Position numbers and translations under genes: made by a program. A stretch of 64,000 bases of DNA, taken from contig MU008163.1 of assembly GCA_010909165.1 (NCBI GenBank), positions 1,736,001 to 1,800,000 on the forward strand. Direction: 5' to 3'. Of this stretch, positions 47,401 to 57,056 are shown one piece after another (positions within the stretch are counted from its first letter, which is position 1; every line of letters begins with the position of its first letter). The stretch comes from Anthoceros angustus. Its lineage: Eukaryota > Streptophyta > Anthocerotopsida > Anthocerotales > Anthocerotaceae. The notes beneath the pieces are model-generated. The model worked only from the letters and a program-made list of their open reading frames with translations. It was not told the origin of the DNA and did no database searches.

Positions 47401-47988
47401 CTAATTGTGCTCTTCGAGACTGCAGAGTGAGCACGTGGAAAACCTGTTGGATTTTGGTATTTTCACTCTTGGGAAGTTGCTTTTCCATAACTTCAAGAAC
47501 CATGGATATTTCACATAGAGGATCCCAGAGGTTTCGCATTGCCGCCTGTACATACTCCATATTTCCAACCTTGTGTATGTGTCTGGAAGGTTGAAGACCT
47601 CCACGTTCGGCAGCCGCTCGGCCATCATTAGAAATGTCTTATCCATCCAGGATATCGCTCCCAGCGCATAAGAAGACTGTGGTTTGGGGTTAGGCCTGAA
47701 ACCATCCCACGGGGCATTCGAAATGATTCTGCTCTTCAGTTCCTCATATCTGTTGTGCCCTATGCAATATACTCTTCTAAATGCCTTCAAGCAGCAGCGC
47801 ATCGGAATGGACCCCAAAATGTGTGTGCATACTTTACCCCTTTCACATCCCCTCTCTCGGCTTGAACCAAGGACTCTAGAAATGTCTCTTGCTCTGGCCT
47901 GCCCATCCTTAGGAATCGGTACCTCTGCTCCTGAAACTTTTCTTTTGTCAGCTTCTGCAAGCACATTTGATTGCAACATGGTTTTCAA
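47401..47988 (-). CDS. DUF7869-type element, N-terminal part
   Basis: An intact 195-codon minus-strand frame upstream of the core copies. It ends in FPRVKIPKSNRFSTCSLCSL, the zinc-binding CxxC segment that precedes DUF7869 in full-length relatives. The front half (RCCLKAFRRVYCIGHNRYEE) is helical and basic. Between it and the core at 46.75 kb lies a displaced C-terminal piece, so the full gene is not contiguous here. This part is rich in CAG/CTG sites and shows no frameshift, in contrast to the repeated parts. Confidence 0.6.
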   Translation of the reverse strand: MKTMLQSNVLAEADKRKVSGAEVPIPKDGQARARDISRVLGSSRERGCERGKVCTHILGSIPMRCCLKAFRRVYCIGHNRYEELKSRIISNAPWDGFRPNPKPQSSYALGAISWMDKTFLMMAERLPNVEVFNLPDTYTRLEIWSMYRRQCETSGILYVKYPWFLKLWKSNFPRVKIPKSNRFSTCSLCSLEEHN

Positions 47989-49380
47989 TCCGTCACTACC
48001 TCTCCTTCACTTTTCTTCAATGTGACACCTGCGCTCTCTGAGGTGCAATGCTTTGCTTGAGATCGGCTCTCACCCGCTTGGGATGGAGCAACGTGGCGTG
48101 CGGTGTGCAGAAGTGGTCACTTCATCTTCATCCTCGGAGGGTTCGTGCTCGCCCGGTGGGAGGTCTTCTCGTGACCACCATCAAACAATCCCCTGCGTGC
48201 AACAGGTGGTCCATTCTCACGCAGTTGAGGGATGAGGACTCTCGAATTCGGATCTGGGAGGCGTGTAGATGGGCTCCCCTCAATGGCTGCGTATAGATGC
48301 AAATTCCGCGGGGTGTGAGGCACACCCCGCGGCATGTTTGGTGACGCCAAGTGTCGACGCCTCGTTGTAGAGCCTACATGGGCGGTGCGAACACAGACTT
48401 AACAAGCTACTTGCCTCTTCCAAAAGTGGGAAAAGCTGGTAACCACAACAAACCTTCATGTGGAGGACTCCGTGGGTATTGCACCGGAATATGTGAACTT
48501 GGAGGAGCGTTCAAGATAGCGAGCCTCTTCCTACTGCGGACCATGTCTCCATTTCTTTGGAATTGCGAGGGGCCGGGTCCTCCACTTGAACCTCCTGCGC
48601 CACGGCATGGTCGTTGCACAAGTTGCATCTTATCATGAATGGTATGCGGAAAAGACAATGGCGAAACAAGACCAACCTCATCTCCCAGCGTGTCGTCAAA
48701 TGCAACATCGCACGCACTTATCGCGCAAGGAAGGAAAGCACAAGACTTTGCAGCACCGTAGTGGCTAGCGGATATCGAAGCCTCCCTCCACGGCTTTGCT
48801 ATATACGTGGGGCCCTCGCATCCCCAGTGCCACCGCCTAAGAGGTTGATGGGATTGCCTCAAATAAGTGCGGACAATGAAGTGGTTGGCGGTGTGCAGAT
48901 TATAACGGAAAATCCAAGCATAATTGCAGCCACTGGCGAAAAGTTGATGGCGGGCGGCGATCTAAAATAGTAAGCTCGTCAAAATTGAGTTTAAGGTAGC
49001 GGGTTATTTTAGAAACACGGTTATGAAAACCATTTGGGGTTATGGAAGAAAACCCTACTTTTACGTCGCTTAGCCCTTCGTTAAGGCCTCCTCTTTTGAA
49101 CTTAAGGGCTCGCTTTGCAAGGCGGTGACCAGTTCACGTCCGCGATTTCGAGCGCAACACCTCACCGTGACCGCTTCTGTCGAGCGCACCACCACCGGGA
49201 TGTGCATCGGGAGTGAGGCGCCACACCGCCGCCCGCCCTAGACCGCCGCAAGCTCGTTGAGCGCAACTTTGCCTGTAGCCAGCGCAAGCTCGCAAGTCAT
49301 GACAAAGCGCCAAGCTCTTGAGGCGGGCGATCTTGAGGAGTGAGTTAGCGGTCACCAGGCTTGTGCATCTCTTTGTGATT
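47989..49380. other. spacer between the two element clusters
   Basis: No recognised gene. Short frames on both strands, a perfect 12-bp hairpin at 48306-48332, and some sequence that may belong to element ends. A minus-strand frame at 48862-48407 (151 codons) shows no motif. Confidence 0.4.
48306..48332. other. 12-bp perfect hairpin
   Basis: ccgcggggtgtg (48306-48317), loop agg, cacaccccgcgg (48321-48332). Its position at the border between the two element clusters would suit an element end, but no matching partner was seen. Confidence 0.8.
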
Positions 49381-49416
49381 ACGGAGTGGGGTTGCCTTGA
49401 ATTGCAGAGATTGAAG

Positions 49417-51139
49417 ATGGCAAGCGGCAGGAGGAGCAAGAAGGACCAGCCTTTGGAGGAAGATGACCTGCCCGCCATGCGGCAAGAAGGCCGAGGAGGC
49501 TCTAAGGCGAGAGCGGCACCCGCGCCCACGGCGGACATCGCTGAGGCACCTCCATCCAGGTCGCCGCCTGGAGACATCTTGCCATCCGCCATGCTCCAAC
49601 ATGAGGAGGCGGCATTCTTGGGGCAAGCAAAATCGGCGCATCCTGCCAAAATCAGTTCCACAAAGGTTCTTTGGAGAGCAAGGGACGAAGAAGGTTGGTA
49701 AGAGCGAAACAACCTATTCCATCCGATTCATCTGCCACTATGAGGAGATCCGTCATGTATCAGCGGTACAATGTTGTGGTTGTGGAGAAGGAGGATGCTT
49801 GTCAGATCCACACCTCACACAATGCGCCATGGACCCCTTTGTTGAAGTTGTGGATCATGGGATATAGGGGGCTCGCCAAATCAGAGAGCAAGAGCGGGCT
49901 GGGTTGTTTGGGCTACTTTGGACTTCAATGAAGGGGAGCCAGAGTTCACTTTTTTGTGCACCACAAAGGCATACCAGTATGAGGAAGTTTCCCAGGATCC
50001 GCGTTTATACAAGTCTCTTGTTCTTAGCCTGAAAGGGTTTCACTGGAAGAAGTGTGCACCTCGTGGCCTTGTTGAAGATTTCCGCGATTCCATGCGACAG
50101 GAGACAGTAAGTATTGCCCAGAACTGCATTCCTTCGCATTTCTTCACATGTGAGAGTCAACGACATTGTGGATATGTTTTTCCTACCATCTTCCAGGCAC
50201 CACTAGTTGCGAGGGCACTCATACGAGCTATCTGCGAAAAGATTACACAAACTATGAGGGCCCACAAGAGGGAAATGTCTATGCGTCGAGCCCAAGCCTC
50301 CATACAGAGAACTGGTGATGTGGTGGAAGGTATGGAAGAAGATCATGAGGAGAGTGAGCTTGGCCCATCAGACGAGGAAGATAGGGCTTTACCAGTTGGT
50401 CAAGCGCATTCAGACAGCGAAGGATCTGGGGCACAGGAATCGGACAGAGATGCTGAGGACCTTCCCAATCTTCTAACTCCGACTCCTTCCGTTATGGTTC
50501 CCACCATGCAACCCGGATCTCGGCAGGGCGCCGGCGCCTAGTCATCTTCAGTTCCCAAGAGCGCCAACGCCGGATCCGGACCGGGTTTATAAGATTCAAG
50601 GAAGGTGCGGTGGTTTGGGGCGGCCGGCGCCACCAATCCTCCCACCACAGGCAAGAGAGCAAGATGGCACCGGTCAGCAGTTCGTCCCCGGAGAAAAGGA
50701 CATGGCGGATGCGGGGATGTGGGTATGGGAGGAGGAGGGCGCGGCGGCGCCCCTCCTCAACCTTCATGCCCAAACGAATGACCTCAGTGGCGGGCGCAAG
50801 GGCAAGGGAAGTGCAGACGCACACAGTGAGGACGGAGAATTGGGAAGGAAAACCAAGAAGGCAAAGAAGGGTGGAAGAGAAGATGCCATAGGAGGGACAT
50901 AACCAGTTCATATTCAAACCGACGAGGAAAGGTTGGAAGAGGCTATGAGGGATGCATCCATTGACTCGCTTAAGGGATTCTACTCAAGAAGGTGGTGCAG
51001 AAAGTTGTTAGTGAAGTTGGAGAACTTGAGGCGGCCGGCGCATATTACTCAGCAGATCCGGAGGGTTGATGAGGCTTGGGCAAACTATCTTGCCCGTGTT
51101 ATAGCGAAGGCGGATAGAGGAGGGAGTTTCTCTTTGTGA
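49417..51139 (+). CDS. ParB-methyltransferase element, N-terminal unit 1
   Basis: From ATG 49417 (MASGRRSKKDQPLEEDD) a basic/acidic disordered start leads by frame changes to YQRYNVVVVEKEDACQIHT. The open frame 49918-50541 follows: DFNEGEPEFTFLCTTKAYQ, GLVEDFRDSMRQ. Then comes a probable intron 50107-50196 (gtaagt...cttccag), APLVARALIRAICEKITQTM and a long acidic stretch (EEDHEESELGPSDEEDRAL). The VVVVE...FLCTTKAY segment has a weak BAH-like look. A lysine-rich part (50615-50902) and MRDASIDSLKGFY / AWANYLARVIAKADRG (50933-51139) complete the unit. It is the best-preserved of three copies and retains CAG/CTG sites. The function is inferred from the ParB and methyltransferase parts downstream. 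Confidence 0.55.
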
Positions 51140-52820
51140 TTAGTGGGGTTGCCTTGAATTGCAGATTGAAGATGGCAAGCGGCGGGAGGAGCAAGAAGGA
51201 CCAGCCTTTGGAGGAATATGACGCCCGCCATGCGGCAAGAAGGCGGAGGAGGCTCAAAGGCGAGGCGGCACGCGCCCACGGCGGACATCGGAGGCACCTC
51301 CATCCAGTCGCCGGTTGGAGACATCTTGCCATCCGCCATGCCATGCCATTCTTGAGGCAAGCAAAATCGCAGCGCATCCTCGCCTCAGTTCCACAAAGGT
51401 TCTTTGGAGAGCAAGGGACGAAGGTTGGTAAGAGCGAAACAACCTATTCCAGATCCTTGATCACCTTACTATGAGGAGACTGTCCATATCAGTGTATCCG
51501 GGGCAGCTCGACAATGTTGTGGTTGTGGAGAAGGAATGGATGCTTGTGCAGATCCACACCTCGACCAATGCGCCATGGACCCCTTTGTTGAAGTTGTGGA
51601 TCATGGGATATAGGGGGCTCGCCAAATCGAGAGCAAGAGCGGGGTTGTTTGGGCTACTTTGGACTTCAATGAAGGGGAGCGAGTTCACTTTTTGTGCACC
51701 ACAAAGGCATACCAAGATGAGGAAGTTTCCGGGATCCGCGTTTATACAAGTCTCTTGTTCTTAGCCCGAAAGGGTTTCACTGGAAGAAGTGTGCACCTCG
51801 TGGCCTTGTTGAAGATTTCCGCGATTCCATGCGAGGCAATAAGTATTGCCAGGCGCATTCCTTCGCATTCTTCACATGTGAGAGTCAACGACATTGTGGA
51901 TATGTTTTTCCTACCATCTTCCGGCACCACTAGTTGCGAGGGCACTCATACGAGCTATCTGCGAAAAGATTACACAAACTATGAGGGCCCACAAGAGGGA
52001 AATGTCTATGCGTCGAGCCCAAGCCTCCATACTGAGGCGGTGATGTGGTGGAAGGTATGAAGAAGATCATGAGGAGAGTGAGCTTGGCCCATCGGGAGGA
52101 AGATGGGCTTTACCGGTTGGTCAAGCGCATTGGATGGCGCAGGAATCGGACAGAGATGCCGAGGACCTTCCCAATCTTCTAACTCCGACTCCTTGGTTCC
52201 CACCATGCAATATGACCCGGATGCGGCGCCGGCCGCGCCTAGTCATCTTCAGTTCCCCAAGAGCGCCAACGCCCGGATCCGGACCGGTTTATAAGATTCA
52301 AGGAAGGTGCGGTGGTTTGGGCGCCGGCCGGCGCCGGCCAATCCTCCCACCACACAGGCAAGAGAGCATGGCACCGGGTCGGGCAGGGGTTCCTCGAGAA
52401 AAGGACATGGCGGATGCGGGGATGTGGGTATGGAGGCCGAGGAGGCGGCGCCTCCTCATCTCCTCTTGCCTCAGTGGCGGGCGCAAGGGCAAGGGAAGTG
52501 CGACGGCCGCACAGCCGGGGGAATTGGGAAGGAAAACCAAAAAGGCAAAGAAGGGTGGAAGAGAAGATGCCATAGGAGGGACATAACCACGCTCATATTC
52601 AAACGAGGAAAGGTTGGAAGAGGCTATGAGGGATGCGATCCATTGACTCGCTTAAGGGATTCTACTCAAGAAGGTGAAACAGTGAGTGAAGTTGGAGAAC
52701 TTGAGGCCGGCGCATATTACCTCGACGCCGGATCCGGAGGGTTGATGAGGCTTGGGCAAACTATCTTGCCCGTGTTATAGCGAAAGGGCGGATAGAAGAG
52801 GGAGTTCTGCCTCTTTTGTG
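51140..52820 (+). pseudogene. ParB-methyltransferase element, N-terminal unit 2
   Basis: A second tandem copy of the unit at 49.4-51.1 kb, with the same order of motifs: GRSKKDQPLEEYDA, DFNEGERVHFLCTTKAYQ and HEESELG equivalents. The frame breaks repeatedly. Nearly every difference from unit 1 falls at a CAG or CTG of unit 1: accag/accgg, atgctgagg/atgccgagg, ttcccagg/ttccggg, cttccaggcacc/cttccggcacc. The last of these removes the intron acceptor. Confidence 0.7.
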
Positions 52821-53050
52821 TATGATTGATCCGAGCGAGTGTCGATCCGAGCTGGAAGCGATGGCGAGCAAAGAAGTATGTCATGGGGGTTCTTGGTGGT
52901 AACCACACCTATGCAGCTATGAAGCACTTATCGGATATCTCACCCGGAAAGAAGCGGTTCCAATATGTTGAAGCACATGTGTATTGTGGGCTTCGTGCAT
53001 GAGATGCGGTGCTTGCAAGATCACAATATGATGTCCGAGAAGAAGATCAT
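52821..53050 (+). pseudogene. ParB-like domain (copy 1)
   Basis: In one frame: MIDPS, a short gap, then WRAKKYVMGVLGGNHTYAAM (52857-52925) and KHLSDISPGKKRFQYVEAHVY with CGLR following. GGNHTYAAMKHL matches the ParB/sulfiredoxin-fold core motif (G-x-HR/T-x-x-A), and VYCGLRDEM with a following HN matches the downstream ParB block. In bacteria and phages this fold is commonly fused to DNA methyltransferases. The frame stops just after CGLRA through a small indel. It follows unit 2 directly and precedes a partial third unit. Confidence 0.68.
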
Positions 53051-53800
53051 GAGGAGAGTGAGCTTGGCCCATCGGGAGGAAGATGGGCTTTACCCGGTTG
53101 GTCAAGCGCATTGGATGGCGCAGGAATCGGACGGAGATGCCGAGGACCTTCCCAATCTTCTAACTCCGACTCCTTGGTTCCCACCATGCAATATGACCCG
53201 GATGCGGCGCCGGCCGCGCCTAGTCATCTTCAGTTCCCCAAGAGCGCCAACGCCCGGATCCGGACCGGTTTATAAGATTCAAGGAAGGTGCGGTGGTTTG
53301 GGCGCCGCCGGCGCCGGCCAATCCTCCCACCACACAGGCAAGAGAGCATGGCACCGGGTCGGGCAGGGGTTCCTCGAGAAAAGGACATGGCGGATGCGGG
53401 GATGTGGGTATGGAGGCGAAGGGCGGGAGGGCGCCGGCGCCTCCTCATCTCCTCTTGCCTCAGTGGCGGGCGCAAGGGCAAGGGAAGTGCGACGGCCGCA
53501 CAGCCGGGGGAATTGGGAAGGAAAACCAAAAAGGCAAAGAAGGGTGGAAGAGAAGATGCCATAGGAGGGACATAACCACGCTCATATTCAAACGAGGAAA
53601 GGTTGGAAGAGGCTATGAGGGATGCGATCCATTGACTCGCTTAAGGGATTCTACTCAAGAAGGTGAAACAGTGTTAGTGAAGTTGGAGAACTTGAGGCCG
53701 GCGCATATTACCTCGACGCCGGATCCGGAGGGTTGATGAGGCTTGGGCAAACTATCTTGCCCGTGTTATAGCGAAGGGCGGATAGAGGAGGGAGTTCGCC
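53035..53800 (+). pseudogene. ParB-methyltransferase element, partial unit 3
   Basis: Repeats the acidic and lysine-rich second half of units 1 and 2 (from gaagatcatgaggagagtg to agcgaagggcggatagagg) but lacks their first half. It is inserted right after the first ParB copy. Unit 3 is nearly identical to unit 2, so it is the product of a later, shorter duplication. Confidence 0.75.
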
Positions 53801-54378
53801 TCTTTTGTGTATGATTGATCCGAGTGTCTTGATCCGAGCAAGCGGATGGAAGCAATGGCGTGCAAAGAAGTATGTCATGGGAGTTCTTGGTGGTAACTGC
53901 TATGAAGCACTTATCGATATCTCACCCGAAGAAGCGGTTCCAATATGTTGAAGCACATGTGTATTGTGGGCTTCGTGCATGAGATGCGGTGCTTGCAGAT
54001 CACAATATGATGTCCGACAGAAGAAAGAAGATGAACTTTATAGAGCAAGTCAGGTATTTAAGGGACGAGTTGATAATCGCAAAGAGGGAAGAAGTGCAAA
54101 TGACCATGTCCTGGAAATACAATGTGTACAAAGTCCTAGGTTTGATTGAAGACGATGAAGGGCGGGAGGACGACGTGTACAAGCAGAACAAAGTGGACAA
54201 TCGGACCCACATTCTGTGTATTGCTAAGCAGGATGGGAAGGTGTGGGAGAATGTGGACAAGATTTTTCCAAATGGGAAGCGAGAGCTTCGAGCGGAAGAA
54301 ACACGCCTGAGACAAGCAAGAAAGGGAAAGCGCAAGCTGGCGGATGACCAAGCAGTTGATAGTGTGCGTCAAGCCTAG
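53800..54378 (+). CDS. ParB-like domain (copy 2) and charged linker
   Basis: Begins with a shortened ParB core (WRAKKYVMGVLGGN, after which the cacacctatgcag seen in copy 1 is missing). It then gives an open frame at 53989-54378 (129 codons): a ParB-type HNMMS block, KKMNFIEQVRYLRDELIIAK, YNVYKVLGLIEDDEG, VDNRTHILCIAKQDGKVW, NVDKIFPNGKRELRAEE and a basic end. Helix-rich and charged, it links the ParB part to the methyltransferase part. The 3' end at the stop 54376-54378 may be the edge of an exon. Confidence 0.55.
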
Positions 54379-54479
54379 AGACATGTTGGCCAAGCCACGA
54401 AATCTTTTCGTGGAATACCGATTGGAGAGTGTGGCCAAATCGATAAGCGCCACCGAGAAGGTGTTACGATAGATCAAGG

Positions 54480-57056
54480 GGATGGAGGAAGAGATCACAC
54501 TGGAAAAATTTCATATCATACAAGTAGCAATGGTGAAGCATCTCGCCGTCGTCATTTGAAGAGGTGCGCGAGGAGTATCCTTTACATTCTACGGACAATA
54601 TGCTAGCACGATTCCAAACGACCTTCTCCGGAAAGGTATGTCCGCATCGTTTTTTCGTCATATTGAACAGGACCGGGATCGATGCTGGCGCCGGCGGCAC
54701 GCACTGTCACATATATTTGATGAGTTTTGGCCCCCCTTACTATATATGGGTTTGTAGGCGCCGCCAGCGCCTTCAATCCAACGCGGAAAATGAGGGCGCC
54801 GGCCGGCCTCTGACGTAATGACTAACGTGGCGTTTTCGGCAGCAATTGAAAGACATCAAGTCGACAAAACTCCCAGACTTCCAAAGATTTTATTTTCGAG
54901 ATAAACAATTGGAAAGGGCTTGAAGACGAGCGGCGCGCGGACAAGGACCGGAGGAAGGTCTTGAGGTTTTCACAGTTCCATCAACGAGCCGGTACAATAC
55001 CAAATCGAAAGTCGTGATGTACAAGATATGCGTGGTTTTCTCGGGGCAAGGCGACACTTCTCGTCATGGATGTGCCCCGAGGTTTTAACATTGGACCTAT
55101 GGACAAGAGGGTGGATAAGCAATGATGGATTCTCTTCCAAAGCTTTCTTTGAGAAGACCACTAGCGATGAACCGAGGATGATTGTGATGCATGGAGTGGA
55201 GGAGGCACATGCTGGAAAAATTTCATATCATACAAGTAGCAATGGTGAAGCATCTCTCGTCATTTGAAGAGGTGCGCGAGTATCCTTTACATTCTACGGA
55301 CAATATGCTAGCACGATTCCAAACACCTTCTCCGGAAAGGTATGTCCGCATCGTTTTTTCGTCATATTGAAGGGCGGGGGCGATGCGGGCGCCGGCCGGC
55401 GCCCCACCTGTCCCATATGTTTGATGTGTTCTTTTCTGCCCTCACTTCAGTATATGGGTTTGTAGGCGCCGCCGCCTTCAATCCAACGCGAGGCGCCGGC
55501 CGCGCCCTCTCCCCAATGACTAACGTGGCGTTTTCGGCAGCAATTGAAAGACATCAAGTCGACAAAACTCCCAGACTTCCATTTTATTTTCGAGATAAAC
55601 AATTGGAAAGGGCTTGAAGACGAGCTACGCATTAGCGGACAAGGACCGGAGGAAGGTCTTGAGGTTTTCACAGTTCCATCAGAGCCGGTACAATACCAAA
55701 TCGAAAGTCGTGATGTACAAGATATGCGTGGTTTTCTCGGGCAAGGCAAGACACACTTCTCGTCATGGATGTGCCCCGAGGTTTTAACATTGGACCTATG
55801 GACAAGAGGGTGGATAAGCAATGATGGATTCTCTTCCAAAGCTTTCTTTGAGAAGACCACTAGCGATGAACCGAGGATGATTGTGATGCATGGAGTGGAG
55901 GAGGCACATGCTGGAAAAATTTCATATCATACAAGTAGCAATGGTGAAGCATCTCTCGTCATTTGAAGAGGTGCGCGAGTATCCTTTACATTCTACGGAC
56001 AATATGCTAGCACGATTCCAAACACCTTCTCCGGAAAGGTATGTCCGCATCGTTTTTTCGTCATATTGAAGGGCGGGGGCGATGCGGGCGCCGGCGCCGG
56101 CGCCCCACCTGTCCCATATGTTTGATGTGTTCTTTTCTGCCCTCACTTCAGTATATGGGTTTGTAGGCGCCGCCGCCTTCAATCCAACGCGAAAATGAGG
56201 GCGCCGGCCGCGCCCTCTCCCCAGAATGACTAACGTGGCGTTTTCGGCAGCAATTGAAAGACATCAAGTCGACAAAACTCCCAGACTTCCATTTTATTTT
56301 CGAGATAAACAATTGGAAAGGGCTTGAAGACGAGCTACGCATTAGCGGACAAGGACCGGAGGAAGGTCTTGAGGTTTTCACAGTTCCATCAGAGCCGGTA
56401 CAATACCAAATCGAAAGTCGTGATGTACAAGATATGCGTGGTTTTCTCGGGCAAGGCAAGACACACTTCTCGTCATGGATGTGCCCCGAGGTTTTAACAT
56501 TGGACCTATGGACAAGAGGGTGGATAAGCAATGATGGATTCTCTTCCAAAGCTTCGAGAAGACCACTAGCGATGAACCGAGGATGATTGTGATGCATGGA
56601 GTGGAGGAGGCACATACTTAGAGAATCAATGCGAAAGTGGAGCAGAAAGGGGCTTGGTGTCGTTCGTATGGACAAGACAAACATGAACAATGACAGGGTG
56701 GATTTGAGGCTGGAATACATAACTATCGGATGGGGTCAAGGATGGGAGCACAAAGGATGAATTGCAATGCTACCAAATGCTATGCATGGAACATTCAACA
56801 ATGGAAGGTCATCATTGCTCACGACACGCTTGTCAAAAACAGTTTACATGTCACATGACAAGTTGGTGGTCCGCCACGAGACCACTAGGGTTGATGACGA
56901 GACTTATTACAACCTTCTCCAAAGAGGGAGATTGGGTTGGATGCATGCTCGGCACAAGCATTAGCGGCGTTGCGGGAAGGAGTTGTATCGCCATCGAGGT
57001 GACTTGAGATGTGCAGTTATATTTCACAAAGAATTCATGGATTTGAGGTGCTCCCA
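54480..57056 (+). pseudogene. truncated tandem copies of the methyltransferase part
   Basis: A ~704-bp unit repeats at 54.50, 55.21 and 55.91 kb (anchor ctggaaaaatttcatatcat), and a further partial copy ends at 57.06 kb. Each unit has a small exon-like segment (HLSSFEEVREYPLHSTDNM) ending in a donor gtatgt. A GC-rich intron of varying length follows, then a second exon after ttttcggcag (QLKDIKSTKLPDFHFIFEI, then GLEDELRISGQGPEEGLEVF and GFLGQGKTHFSSWMCPEV). The best frame is 55544-55966 (140 codons). The last copy runs into a methyltransferase tail at 56.76-57.0 kb in which motif I is destroyed (only AGRSCIAIE remains readable). Confidence 0.72.

Noticed and set aside
49417-50200. Firm BAH-domain call for unit 1
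   Set aside because: Only a loose resemblance (VVVVE...FLCTTKAY); the conserved tryptophan/tyrosine pattern cannot be confirmed across the frame breaks, so it is kept as a weak suggestion.
49134-51377. Minus-strand frames with FLLLLPLAIFNLCNS
   Set aside because: Antisense of the lysine-rich plus-strand N-terminal unit; hydrophobic runs come from complementing aag/gag codons.
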